A DNA stretch of 64,000 nt from Bolinopsis microptera (lineage: Eukaryota; Ctenophora; Tentaculata; Lobata; Bolinopsidae): positions 1,601,886 through 1,665,885 of the forward strand of contig NC_087081.1 of assembly GCF_026151205.1 (NCBI RefSeq). The letters are read 5' to 3'. A model generated the notes under the pieces. The model had not been told where the DNA came from. It did no database searches and saw only the letters and a program-made list of their open reading frames with translations. The translations under genes and the position numbers were made by a program. Shown here piece after piece: positions 33,801 through 44,400 of this stretch. Numbering within the stretch: the first letter of the stretch is position 1; the number at the start of each line of letters is the position of its first letter.

Positions 33801-34440
33801 GATATTGATCATGATTTAGATTTTAGTACCATAGCCTCCTATAATTCCTCACTTAGTAAGCACCTTTCTGTCATTATAGTAGACGCTTTAGTATTTGAGC
33901 CTAATATTAGTAAAGCAGACAAAGAAAAGGCTATGGAAGCTAGAGAGGGGTTCTACCAGACCCAATTGAAAACCCTTGAACGGTTTGGGGGTATGAACAC
34001 CCTTGATAGTAACCATATACTTTTTAAATCTGCCGGAGCTTAGTTTTAGTTTTAGTATATTTTGTAGATTTTATTTAGTTATACCATTATTCCAGAGACG
34101 TGCATACTACATTTTTTACTTTAGTATTAATTTTACAGGTTTTTTGTTGTGATTTTAAGTGATTTTCCGAGAATCAGTTATCAGTATTTAGATAAGAGAT
34201 AAGATAAGAGTACATTTTTAACGGCTTTCAGTTTCTTTTTTAAATTTCAGTTCATCAGATTTTCCCACTGCTTTTAGTTTGTATTTATTCTCAATTGTAT
34301 ATGATTCGTATTTGTTGTAGTTACTTTAATGATATAATTTCTCAGAATTGATGTAAATAAACGATGCAAAGACTTTCGAAGATCTAATCACAACCGCTTT
34401 CTTTTATTGTGTAGAAGTCCAGCCATGAAATATATATATA
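30900..34440 (+). mobile_element. Penelope-like element, apparently complete
   Basis: Contains the intact ORF 31035-34043, about 130 bp of 5' sequence and about 400 bp of AT-rich 3' sequence. Exact ends are uncertain. Tail-to-tail with the defective copy at about 34480-36845; both junctions have short TATATATA runs. Confidence 0.7.
31035..34043 (+). CDS. Penelope-like reverse transcriptase with C-terminal GIY-YIG endonuclease
   Basis: 1002 residues from the ATG at 31035; an upstream TTG is not needed. Order: N-terminal helical region with a very basic stretch (KKRRRRKRKK, about residue 150), a conserved box FAPTPPLPDLSRF (about 225), the PLE box VIRPFDKGVGFFL, palm motif AIDISNMFTNIPRDMG with the first catalytic Asp, RGAAMGPKNSCEYADC, then GRLRDDIYMAWPG carrying the DD pair, and the GIY-YIG nuclease near residue 880 (LIYLMECKTCKQSYVGYTT...RFSNHKSH). 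A Cys-rich linker (CHACGKCYVCKQNF) precedes the nuclease. All catalytic residues are in place and no stop interrupts, so this copy could be active. Lies in intron 3 in the same sense as the receptor gene. Confidence 0.9.
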   Translation: MSPPMPKLDNLAVRSVRASCQLRYLQTTRDHGNIPRGIATQINFRCAVKDTFYVESCKALNQLQKSRMLDLVIDNQVIRSQTLRKSFYSFKNCIKSALPPSDHENLENHLSNLMHKEKLELTKRHESKLKRDKDYAIYVAPSYVDNAKPVKKRRRRKRKKINRTTSHRHQRTLIKGTLPKVEDLSMENMSRTVVNLTDKELSKEQLYVFFLSHKFAPTPPLPDLSRFENDLCRWFSKMRAKVVFDSFKCGPNKADKRVTDMERCLIKTDASRTFESCKNPALEAFIKCCRAEVDLHRPTQKFVSPDNIAAPIRAALKEVKGWKDIVIRPFDKGVGFFLLSEEDYIQRIGVHLNDRSVYSIVNNVDDLVVELIDKISNWTIEFKDELGMSKKVKEWVIPCTELNQPGNMYLNPKAHKPPLYPGRMITTGCGSYIENLSALTAYELKKATLNYRIIDTPHFLRKIDSLNESSILLGKEVIHVAIDISNMFTNIPRDMGIQQCTKHLNKRSSGDQLFSTECIISALEITLDYNIASFNGITYRQERGAAMGPKNSCEYADCAMDKIDILVNEGDLEYGPPHRPAFWGRLRDDIYMAWPGTVEELLQFMEWLNSIHPNLLFTYDYSRDGVEFLDTYVYAVGDVVHTKLYSKPSDTHCYLIPTSCHRNHVVKNIPFGVARRVRQNNSEDTNFLEQREVYTRYLLARGYHSSIIEDAFNKFSDIANRKNLYTLKDKDESTACLIPMVMDQNPALPNMGGIIHKYKHLLNLDPALKKLVRADSVFVSHRKNQTIGGMLVHNKYRASGTLNCDNERETTASQIQEPDSESLRAVPGAVDPGCHACGKCYVCKQNFLSPCSNFSSHHSKQVFPITKYISCQSYNLIYLMECKTCKQSYVGYTTSNLPKRFSNHKSHIKKGIRSCKLVNHFLDIDHDLDFSTIASYNSSLSKHLSVIIVDALVFEPNISKADKEKAMEAREGFYQTQLKTLERFGGMNTLDSNHILFKSAGA

Positions 34441-34687
34441 TATTATTAGTCAGCCACAACTATCAGTAAAACAACGCCTTGACTTCAAATGTCGGTAAAA
34501 TGTACCTTTACAGTCATCCTGATATAAGGCCATGTTAGTAAATTTATTCAAAATATCAATCCATCAATCAATCAAATAAAAGAAATTTAAAATTTAGAAA
34601 TTTATGTAACTCAGCAATTCAAGTTATGGTGGGTGGAAATCCCAAATGAGTGGTAGAGGTGAGAAAATAAAATATGCAAGAAAAAAA

Positions 34688-36100
34688 TCATCTTTCTTCT
34701 CTAACATTCATCCCTCCAAAGTGCTTTAAAGTTTTAAGCTGGTTTTGCCAAAAGTTCTCCCTTTGTTTACATATACTTAGTCTATCCTGGGCACATTGCT
34801 CAAAATTCCCAACGTCAACTTGCTCTATAATCGAAACATTAATGTCCTTACTTAAAGTACTGGTAAACAACTTAGTGGTGGTACGGTCAAGATTGTGCAA
34901 AATCTCATTATCTATAAAATGGCAGGAAAGTTCACAAGTCCTTCTTTGGGTTTTAATGTGGGATTTATGGTTCCTAAATCTAACCTTTAAAGAGTCTGAA
35001 GTACATCCTATATAACTTAACTTACAAATATTATCATTAACTATGTACACAACATTTTTAGTATCACAGTCCAATCGTCCTTTGATACTGAATACTTGGT
35101 TGGTGTGGAAACTGCCGATTGTGGTTGATGGTTTCAGGAAGTTTTTGCAGAGATCACATTTCTTAGCACAAGGGAAGCAACCTCCAGAATCAGAATCCTC
35201 AGCTGTGTCTGGAGAGGCGTGGCCTGGATCTTCTACAGCTGGCTCTTCAGCAGGAGGGAGTTTGCTATGAATAAGAATTTCATGAAGTGTTTTTGTCCCT
35301 CTAAAAGAGGTGAAAATACCATCAGGGTCAATCACCTTGCAAAGCTCGAGATCTAGACGTAGGATGTGCTTGTGGGAGTTAAGTATCCGTCCTATGTTGG
35401 GGAGACCTGGGTTGAAATCTGTTACAAGGGGAATGAGTCTCCCTTTGCTACTGTCATCCTCCTTATGTCTCTGTTGTTGATAGTAGGAGAGCCTGCTCTT
35501 GGTTTCCACTTTATCAAAGGCCTGGTTAATTAAGCTATTGCTATAGCCTCTTGCCACAAGATAGCTTGTGTATTGTGCTCGTGCTTGTATGTATTCATCA
35601 TGCTCAGAAGTAAGTTTAAAGATTCTAAGTGCAGTGCTATATGGTATGTTTTTTATGGTATGTGTAGGATGGCAAGAGGTGGGAACTAGGAAGGCATGGT
35701 CATCACATGGCTTACTGTAAGGTTTGGTATGTAGTTGGCCTGCTTTCATGTATATAAAAGTGTCTAAGAATTCAGTGCCCTCTAATGAAGCCTTCAACGT
35801 GAATTTTATGCCTGGCATTCTAGAATTGAGCCATAAGTGGAATTCCTCGAGCATTTCCTGTCCATGGGTCCAAGGGACATACACATCATCGCGGTACCTG
35901 GCCCATAGGAGAGGGGGGTGGCTCCAAGTCCCTTCCATACCATCTCTGTCTATCTTGTCGATGGCTGTATCTGCATAAGCACAAGCGTTCTTTGGTCCCA
36001 TTGCAGTTCCTTTTTTCTGCTTGTATATGACACCTTCAAACTCTGTTATGTTGTAGCATGCTTTCTCGATAGTCGATTCTGATTGTTTAAAGTCTGTCAC
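34688..36100 (-). pseudogene. Penelope-like protein, C-terminal fragment with GIY-YIG
   Basis: 470 uninterrupted residues. RT motifs GTAMGPKNACAYADTA and the catalytic ARYRDDVYVPW are intact, followed by EGTEFLDTFIY, the Cys-rich linker CAKKCDLCKNF and a GIY-YIG nuclease (VVYIVNDNICKLSYIGCTS...RFRNHKSHIK). Only the middle of the protein is destroyed. As the first palm Asp is lost, the protein cannot polymerise. Confidence 0.8.
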
Positions 36101-36340
36101 GTGTCAAAAGATATGCTTCACCTCCCCTCCAGAATCCACATCTATACATCAACTTACAGTAGCTGCTCAAAATAAAAATGGATTGTTTGAAAAACCAATG
36201 ACTATAAATTCGTGGATCATAAAAGTATTGAAATAAAGAAGTAGCAGCTTTACAGTTCCTGGGCACCAATATTTTTAACACCTTATTAAGACACCATTGT
36301 AATTGTGATCAGCTGTGGCTTGAAAGGAAATAATGTCCAT
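36100..36340 (-). repeat. Foreign 240-bp segment replacing RT core
   Basis: Non-coding, and inverted relative to 44931-45170, with which it shares GAAGTAGCAGCTTTACAGTT-type sequence throughout. Sits exactly where the RT palm of this Penelope-like element should be. Confidence 0.75.
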
Positions 36341-36843
36341 CTACTTTATCTGAACAGTGTCAAAGGTTTCTGCATCTAGGTGTTCTTTAACCCTCTTGAT
36401 GTAGTCTTCTCGGTCTAAAAAGAAGTATTGTGAACCTTTGTCAGCTGGTCTGATGACAACATCTTTCCACTTAGCCATATCTGATAAGGCTTTTCTGGAT
36501 TCTACTGGGATATTGTCAGGAAGCTTAGATCTGGTAGAGCTGTTTGTTTGTAACAGGTCTTTTGTTACTCTCTCTATGTAAAGCTCTAAACAGTGGTTAT
36601 TGCATATTTTTAAAAGCTTAGTTTCATCCGACTTAATGAGGGTTCTTTCCATACTTTTTATCGCTGCAATGGTCGGAGGTGTTGCTTTTGGCTGGGGTTG
36701 TGTGTGCCAAAACCATGCCCATCTAAGCTTGTAGGCGAACTGAAGAATGTTCAGTCTGAACTTGGAATAATCTGGTAATGCAGGTGTTGGTGCAAACGAT
36801 TTCCTTAGATAGAAGAGGAAGAGTTGGTGTGGTGTTATATATA
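36341..36843 (-). pseudogene. Penelope-like protein, N-terminal fragment
   Basis: Frame open from about 36843, well upstream of the ATG at 36652. It includes HQLFLFYLRKSFAPTPALPD, matching the FAPTP box of the neighbouring element, then MERTLIKSD, and the PLE box VIRPADKGSQYFFLDREDYI. It ends soon after at the replaced segment. The expected 170 or so residues, including the first catalytic Asp of the palm, are missing. Confidence 0.8.
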
Positions 36844-37249
36844 TATATATTTATTTATCCGCACCATTTTACTGACACCACGGCATCAACTTTAACACGG
36901 GTTTCCGCAAAAACCGTACAAGATATTAAACTGAAACTTTTTTAACTGATTCAAATGCTTTAATGGCCTTCAAATCAGCATGAAAAAAATCGAAAATCGG
37001 CCAAAGAATAAGAATTTTAGTACCCAAAATTTGGACCCCAAAGTGGTGTCAAAAACGCGAATTAAATAGGTAATAATTATTTGTACTGGGAGACTTTAGG
37101 GTAGGAAACTGATCCGGCCACCAAAGAGCCTTGACACCAATCTTAAAGGTTTGACGGGTTCCTGCTAGTTAAGGCCAACGTATGCCCAATGACTTTTGGC
37201 CCACCCTGTACATTATTGATTATACGGTCATACATCAGTGTACCGACGG

Positions 37250-37441
37250 CAGTACGGCGGCAGTACGGCGGCAGTACGGAGGCAGCACGGCGGCAGTACG
37301 GCGGCAGTACGGCGGCAGTACGGCGGCAGTACGGCGGCAGTACGGCGGCAGTACGGCGGCAGTACGGCGGCAGTACGGCGGCAGTACGGCGGCAGTACGG
37401 CGGCAGTACGGCGGCAGTACGGCGGCAGTACGGCGGCAGTA
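37250..37441 (+). repeat. 11-bp minisatellite in left Merlin arm
   Basis: About 17 copies of CAGTACGGCGG. The right arm (39664-39770) has the complement with about 6-7 copies plus three GTGGCACTGCC variants. Since 11 is not a multiple of 3, all frames through it give the same repeating peptide; these are not genes. Confidence 0.95.
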
Positions 37442-37648
37442 TAGTGACAACACTTATATCAGACTTTTGATCCAATTATTTCATGAGTTTGATGGTTAGT
37501 TCACATTGATTTGTCAATTTAAGAGACGATTTTGATGATTTGTCAATTAAAAACATATTTGGATAAATCAATATAAGTTGTAAATAAGTTCATACAATAT
37601 CATTATAAATCAGTAACTGTCACCCTGGAGCAATAAAATAATTTAAAT

Positions 37649-38400
37649 TTAGAGAATCTTTCCAGCAGCAATTGCGAGTCGTTTCTTCTCCAGAAAGTCA
37701 CTCTGCTGGAGGATAGCCCCACATCGGTCAGAGAGAATCTGCTGGTTGATCCTGTCAGTCCGCTCCTCCTTGAGAATCTGTTTGATGAGACTGGCGAATC
37801 GTGGTCTATCAAGGATAATCAGCTCTGCTATCTTCTTCTTGCGGTAGAAGGATCTTTCAGGGATTTGTTTCTGTTTCAGGAACTTTGAGAGGCTGATGGA
37901 GGTATCAGGACGGTTGGCTAAGTCTCTGTGCACTCTGTTGTAGGAGGATAAGGCTTCGCCAGCTACAGAGGAGCGGAAGTAGGTTTAATCAGTGTTCAGA
38001 CGGCGTCTACTATATAGGTGGTGGTGAGGAACTGGAAGAGGGTCGGGTAGGTGTAACCACAGGTCTTACTAGGCGAGCATTATCAGTATCTGGTGGAGTA
38101 GTTCCTCCTGATCGTCTAGAAGGTATAACAGCTTGAGTGGCACCAGGAAGGATAGTAGGATCGTTGGTAGGACTAGGAGAGAGGGGACGAGATCTCTTTC
38201 GTGTTGGGGTAGCCGCAGTAGTGTCGTTCGATGTAAACTGCAGAGGAATATGTTCAGCTGTAGTTCTCCAGAAGGTAGTCGAGTGTAGTCCTCCGTCCTG
38301 CAATCTTTACAATCTCTGAGTTTGATATCCTGAAAAGTAGACGGACTAGGGATACTGGGGGATGATGTAGTAGAGCTGAGAGAGGAATCCATTCTTCAAG
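37649..38400 (-). CDS. Possible accessory protein of the Merlin element
   Basis: Minus-strand pieces: MDSSLSSTTSSPSIPSPSTF from about 38390, then in another frame TRKRSRPLSPSP...RSGGTTPP (38010-38303), then a charged helical segment HRDLANRPDTSISLSKFLKQ to the stop at 37649. Switching frames implies small introns or frameshifts. TATATATA at about 38464 lies upstream. I do not recognise a family; the basic low-complexity then helical design could bind DNA. Merlin elements normally carry only a transposase. Confidence 0.35.
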
Positions 38401-38834
38401 GTTTAGGTGTTCAGATGTTGACGATAAAACGAATTGATGAGCACAACCATTGAGTCGACTGCTATATATATACAACATGGCCTCACCTTCTCTGGTCGTT
38501 AGGGTCTTGTTAGTTCATGTGATGCGCTCAGATCATATTACGAGTGTCTCACATCACTTGCGATCACGTTACTGATCCAAATTATAAGTATAACCAACAC
38601 TCGATTCGTGATCTGACCTAGACGGCCGGATGATGAGCAACGATAAATTTTTGGGTAAGTACTTGGGCTCTTGAAATATTTTCCGTGAAACAGAGAAAAC
38701 TTTGATTTTACTTTTTAGCTGAATTAGTACAATTTTGTAAGATTGACTTGAAAAATAATAACAGGATTTGGACAGCTGGAAAACTTAAGAAAATTTCACA
38801 GATGTACCAATACAATTTACTTCCAAATAAAAGT

Positions 38835-39330
38835 TCAAATATCATAAAAACGTCTGTAATTCAACAACTGGGTGATGTGTTTGGAGAAGATGCTGCAGGC
38901 AGAGTTTCTGATCCTCGTCAGCCCGTGCTGTTTCATCCACATGTAGAGAGTCAAGTCCAGCTCCAATGCGTCGATACTTCTCCTCCCACCTCTACGTAGT
39001 CCAACTGCTTGCTTGGCGTGTGTCCATGTGCCTTCAATCGTGTTGGTATGAGTTCCTGTAGCAGGATCGACGAAGTTACGGCAGTGCTTGACATCATGGT
39101 GAACATATCCGTGGTCGTTCAAGCTCAAGTAAGCTTTCCATCCATCGGTAAGAACTGTCGTCCCAGGTAAAATCCACTGTTTGATCAGTCCTATCAGCGT
39201 CGGTGCGTCTCTAACATTCTCTGGACAGATAGTGAGGAAGCAGGAGTCACTTCCACGTTGAATTCCTCCAAGTACCCAAGATCCGTGCACCATTCTCCCT
39301 ATGTCCAGCTCATATACTTGCTGTGGTAGA
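38835..39330 (-). pseudogene. Merlin (ISXO2-like) transposase, decayed
   Basis: The minus frame reads HGSWVLGGIQRGSDSCFL, then QWILPGTTVLTDGWKAYLSL with the second catalytic Asp, then NFVDPATGTHTNTIEGTWTH with the catalytic Glu. These are the DDE_Tnp_IS1595/ISXO2 signatures. Upstream of 39293 the frame is shifted near GGACATAGGGAG and the first catalytic Asp region is lost, so this copy is inactive. About 150 residues remain of roughly 300. Confidence 0.8.
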
Positions 39331-39797
39331 GTCCTCGTCCTTCAAGAAGAAAGAACGAGTCCGCGACTTCCTCAAAAAGATCGACAACATGGTTAACGCC
39401 TAGGAGCTTCTCTAGATGACGCTGTGAGTTACATGGGTATCACATCAGAGAAATACAAAAGATACCATAAGTACCTGCAATGAATCTGAATTATTTTAAT
39501 ACTTAGGGTGACAGTTACTGATTTAAAGTTATGATATTGTATGAACTTATTTACAACTTATTGATTTCTCGAAATATGTTTTTAATTCGCAAATCAATGT
39601 GAACTAATCATCAAAATCATGGAATAATTGAATCAAAATTCTGATATAAGTGTTGTCACTATACTGCCGTGGCACTGCCGTGGCACTGCCGTGGCACTGC
39701 CGCCGTACTGCCGCCGTACTGCCGCCGTACTGCCGCCGTACTGCCGCCGTACTGCCGCCGTACTGCCGTCGGTACACTGATGTATGACCGATTATAC

Positions 39798-40030
39798 ATA
39801 TGCACGTTTCTTTCCTTTAACCGTAAAACATAAAAAACAGCTGTTATAATTTATTCATTTTCATTTTAAGACGGTTCTATGGTTTTTTTAAATCACTCTA
39901 TCACCGTATTCATAAACTAATTATATACTCATTACATATCACTGAGATAATTATAATTAAGACTTCTTATATATTATGTATACATTATATATAATTCTAA
40001 TAATTTACATTTCTAAGATCCGTGCTGCAG
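39798..40030 (+). other. End of intron 3
   Basis: AT-rich; contains an ATG at 39976 that would give an alternative signal-peptide start (MYTLYIILIIYISKIRAAAQ) in frame with exon 4. Confidence 0.5.
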
Positions 40031-40501
40031 CTCAAAACATTTCATCCCAGTTTATCATAACTTACAAATCAACAGATATGTGGAGCCCTGTGGTTAATGA
40101 GAAAAGTATCCCTGCTGATCTGGATACTTCTTACCTGCACCTGAGAACTATCAGCACTGTGGGTACTAGTAGTAGGGAGTATATAAGGATATATTTTTAT
40201 AGTGAGGAAGGAGAATATGGAGGAGGTATTGTTACCTGGTTCGGTACTCCTGTAGAGTATTATCTCCCCTATTGTCAGTCAGGCTTCACTCCCTTCCAGA
40301 GTCTACCTGCAGAAACAGATAAACACTGGGTAGTAGAGAGACGTAGCTACAGGATCATAGTATATTGTAATGGAAAACAGGTACTCAACATAACAGCATC
40401 ATCTGAAACGTGTAGTGATGAAAGTTGGAATACTTATTGGGGAAATGAAGTGAGCATAATAAAGCTTTATGCAGGCAGCACTACCTCTTATTATAATATA
40501 G
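40031..40501 (+). CDS. Receptor gene, exon 4: lectin-like domain (Methyltransf_FA/farnesoic-acid-type)
   Basis: As an internal exon it starts at GCTGCAG|CT in phase 1 and ends ATA G|GTTAGT in phase 1, a symmetric module. The product has STDMWSPVVNEKSIP, then YIRIYFYSEEGEYGGGIVTW, then HWVVERRSYRIIVYCNGKQV and a closing SETCSDESWNTYWG. This resembles an extracellular domain frequent in cnidarian proteins, often annotated Methyltransf_FA-like. Alternatively the ATG at 39976 makes this the first exon of a shorter receptor with its own signal peptide. The sequence cannot tell which; both keep the frame into exon 5. Confidence 0.65.
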
Positions 40502-40722
40502 GTTAGTGCTTTGGTAGTATTATAGTACAGATGTGGGTGACAATGTAATTATTTTAAGAAGCGTAATTAAATTTCTATTTTAGACGGTGTTTGATCCGAT
40601 ACTGCGATCTCGTGTATTATTAAACCAGTCATGGAAGGATCAATGAATGTTGAATGATCAGGGTAAATTCGCTCTTTCAAAAATACGATTCTTCACTCAC
40701 TGCATTATCATAATCGTTTCAG

Positions 40723-40963
40723 AGCGTGCGTGGGAGTTTGAGAGAGCATCTCTTATCAACATGGTGACTGGAACGAGTAGACTTAATGATAGCGGGGGTC
40801 TTTTGATCGCAACAGTTTATAACAAGCAAACTGGTATGGTGCAAAATGGAACAGTTTGCAAGGATGCGTTTAACTGGTATTCGGCACAGCTTTTTTGCTG
40901 GACAATTGGACATCACTTCTCTGACTGGGGAAGTAATCCGAGAAACATGAAATATGTTCCTGA
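40723..40963 (+). CDS. Receptor gene, exon 5: SRCR domain 2, first half
   Basis: Acceptor GTTTCAG|AG phase 1, donor CCTGA|GTGAGT phase 2. Residues RAWEFERASLINMVTG, NGTVCKDAFNWYSAQLFCW, HHFSDWGSNPRN align with exon 2 position for position. Confidence 0.85.
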
Positions 40964-41079
40964 GTGAGTTTGATTTATATGTCAACATTTTAGTTTCTGT
41001 TGCAATGGAAATGCTGTTTCTTTGCTATTTTGAATATCCGAACATTCTGCAATCTGCACCCAACCATTTAATCATTCAG

Positions 41080-41231
41080 GGATTGGCTGAAACGAACTGA
41101 CATGTCAATAGTAATGGATGACGTTAACTGCAAACAGAATGATATTGACATATCAGATTGCAATTCCCGCATTTTGAGACACAACTGTCAGCATGAGGAC
41201 AATATTTGGCTCCACTGCTCTAGTAAAACAG
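41080..41231 (+). CDS. Receptor gene, exon 6: SRCR domain 2, second half
   Basis: Acceptor ATTCAG|G phase 2, donor ACA G|GTATAG phase 1. DDVNCKQNDIDISDCN and NIWLHCSSKT match exon 3, with conserved cysteines. Confidence 0.85.
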
Positions 41232-41434
41232 GTATAGATTATCTTAAAAAGTAAAAAGCTTAAACTTATCAATAAACTTTATAATTAAGTTACGATTTAT
41301 TTCATTATACAATCAATACTAAATAGCCCGTATAAACTATAAGCGCTACGACATGAAAATGAAATGATAGGGCATCAGCTGATGGGTTTTGGTTCTGGTT
41401 CTATTTCCTAAAATAACAACTTTTCGCTGTTCAG

Positions 41435-44400
41435 GATGTGTTGACGAAATTTTGCAGCAATCAAACAAAAGCTGCACTGTGACTGATATCGGGGGGTTTT
41501 TGAAACACTTGTGTTATGATGAAAGTAGAAAAGAGTATTTTCACAAGTGTGCTTATTCGAACACTACCTATCATGTAACAGGAACTGAGAGTAACACACT
41601 CTTTAGTGTCTCTACTGTCTGTGAAAATGACCCGTATGTTTATCAGGCATGTGGTTTTCATACGAAAATTACCTTACAGAGCATTTATTTCTGTGGAGGT
41701 TATTTTAGAAATGATACAAATTTAGAAGTACAACAGTTTGTAGAGTGTGACCAGAAGTGTAGAAGACATTCTGGTGAGGAACAGAGTTTTACGTCGAGGT
41801 TTTTTAGCTCCAGCTCCATGATCTATAACAACGAAAATCAGTGTGACGACAAATGCGACTCATTCAAATGTGAGGATGAGAGTGTATGTGAGGGTCACAC
41901 ATACGGAGTTTACTGTGCTTACTGTGCTTACTGTGCTGGTGGGAATAATTATGTACCTGTATCCTGGGTTTGTGACAAAGAAAAAGATTGTTATAACACT
42001 AACAGGGAGGATGAGAAGGACTGTAACAACACCACATTACCAACCTGTATACATTATAAGGAGAAAGTGAGGTATGATTGGGACATTACAGTCCCCATAT
42101 TAAACTACACCAGGTGTAGTGTATTTGATCACAGCGGTGACAACTATGACACCTATCCGTACTGTTACGGATATCTAGACCAGACAAATTGCACTGATGT
42201 AAACAGAGTGGGTGGTTACTGTTTGATAAATGGTTTCATGTCGAGTGTATCAAAGTACGTGTTCTGTGGAAGTGAATTTAAGCTAACCAATGAAAATACT
42301 AGTCTCTGTGACGATAATCTAGAAAACGATTGTCGCTCATTATCTGCAGACTGTGTTGTTCACAAACACAAACTCTGTGATGGAGTTAGTGACTGTAAAG
42401 ATAATAGTGATGAGACCCGTGACATATGCCACCTAACAACAGTGGGATTCTTCAATTGTACTCGTGGTTTTGGTGGCGATAGAAATATAACAATACCCAT
42501 AAAATGGATAATGGACAACAAAACCGATTGCCTCAATGGAGAAGATGAAAAAAGAAACCTTTGGAAATATTGTGGAGAGAAAAATGATTCGGCTTATAGA
42601 GTTGTCTTAGGAGACAAAACCTGCCAGGATATTTTGTTGTGTCCTGGAGATTCTGATCAAGGCTATGTTGATTTTGACTTCCTTTGTGATGGTGTGAACT
42701 CTTGTGAGATTGAAAATGAGGTCTGCAGAATTTCGCGAGATTTCCCAAGTATCAATACGACTGCTGTGAATGAAAGATGTGCTGGACGAGATTTGTGCAA
42801 ATCATTGGACTCTACAAATGTAACATGTCATATACGGGAATTTCAGGGGCCAGCAGGATCTGCTTTTGGTGTCAAGACAATGATCAATGTGCCGACCTCT
42901 CAAGTAAACTGCAATAGTCTTTTCGGTGAATATTATGTGTTTATCAGTTGCATGGGTTTATGCTTAAACTCTACGTGTCCTATTCAAGACACTTTTTTAG
43001 AACATGATTCATGTCCTGGTCAGTATCCTGGCCGAGTAAAAACTCTGACAAACAACAATAACCTGACTTTTGTGACAATGTCTCATGTAGGTGAATATGA
43101 AAATACAATTTTCCAATGTAAGAATACTAAATGTATAAAGTACAGCCAAGTTTGCGACCTTGTTGATGACTGTGGTGACATGTCGGATGAACGAAACTGT
43201 ACAAATCATATAGTTTGTGAGAATACAAACAACCGGACAGATCAAGTAAAAGAGCACTTGATATCTCATTCCCAGAAGTGCGACGGTAGATTTGATTGTT
43301 TTGATCTTTCAGATGAATGCAATCTAGAGTGTGGCAAGGAAATCCTCCAAAACTGGTTCTTGAAACTTTATTGCTGGTTGTTGGGCCTCTTAGCAGCTAT
43401 TTTTAATATCATCACCGTGTGCAAAGTAGCGAGTTGTATTAAAGACTCTGAAACAAGAAGCAATTTATACACTACAGTACTAATTTGTGTAATCGGAATT
43501 GGTGATTTCCTAATAGGAGTCTACTTGATCGCACTATCAGTATTCGACAGCATTATTTTCGGAAAGAATTATTGCAAGAAGCAAGCTGAGTGGTTATCGG
43601 GGAATTCTTGTTCTGTTCTTGGAGTTATCAGCACTGCGGGATCACAACTTTCTTTATTTTCGATGACTCTTTTAAGTTTGATCAGGATGTGGGGAATTCT
43701 GAACAGCTCTCTTAGCATTCCAGCCCGTGTCAATAAAAGAGCAATAGCAAAATTAATTGGGATCGTTATTGGAATCGTTACTGCTTTGATATCAGTAGCA
43801 ATCATACCATTGGTCCCCGCCTTAGATGACTACTTTGTGCAAGGTTTCTTCTATGATCCACTCTACAAGCTATTTATCGGATTCCCGAACAAAATGAAAC
43901 ATATTAAAATTCTTCAAGCATACTACAAAACTGAAAATTTGTTGGCGAATACAACTTGGGCTGAGATCGGCGAGAAAGTTGATGGAATGTTCAACCAAAG
44001 CTTGAGTAGAAGTGCAGTGCACTTATACGGAAATGATGGTGTGTGCCTCTTCAAATACTTTGTTCGTAGTGATGATCCTAGAAGAAACCGCATAACATCG
44101 GATATGAAAACAGAAATGATCGACGTGAAAGGAAATATGATAGTTTGGCTTATGTTGGGCGTCAACCTTTTCTGCTTTGTGGTGATAACCGTGTCCTATT
44201 TGATGATCAACATTATATCTCGGAAATCATCCAGAAATTCTGGGCAAAATAGCAATCCAGATGCTGTCCGCAGAAACCGAGCAATACAGACCAGGATTGC
44301 GCTGGTCATAGCCACAGATTTCGCCTGTTGGGTTCCATTTATGATCATCAGTGGGCTCCACAATCTCGAAACAATCGATGCTACAGATTGGTACGTAAGC

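Larger units (their letters stand above)
34480..36845 (-). mobile_element. Defective Penelope-like element
   Basis: 5'-truncated at about 36845 and with an internal replacement at about 36100-36340. It is a different family from its neighbour: the two GIY-YIG proteins align along their length but share only moderate identity. Confidence 0.75.
30253..37208. mobile_element. Mariner-type inverted repeat pair enclosing two Penelope-like elements
   Basis: CGGGGTGGGCCAAAAGTC at 30253 and its near-complement GACTTTTGGCCCACCCTG ending at 37208 are each preceded or followed by TA. About 40 bp of inverted identity continues inward (CATACGTTGGCCTTAA). The TA target and GGGTGGNCCAAAAGT termini fit Tc1/mariner. 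No transposase is visible; the inside is mostly later Penelope-like insertions, so the original was probably a short non-autonomous copy. Confidence 0.6.
37226..39789 (-). mobile_element. Merlin-family DNA transposon
   Basis: Termini GGTCATACATCAGTGTACCG and complement, with an 8-bp target duplication GATTATAC (37218-37225, 39790-39797). Inverted arms of roughly 300 bp include an 11-bp minisatellite just inside each end. The ISXO2/Merlin-type transposase remnant on the minus strand agrees with the 8-bp duplication typical of Merlin. It lies in intron 3, directly against the mariner-type repeat. Confidence 0.85.

Noticed and set aside
37182-37499. Overlapping frames encoding QYGGSTAAVRR-type peptides on both strands
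   Set aside because: They are translations of the 11-bp minisatellite in the Merlin arm, open in every frame.
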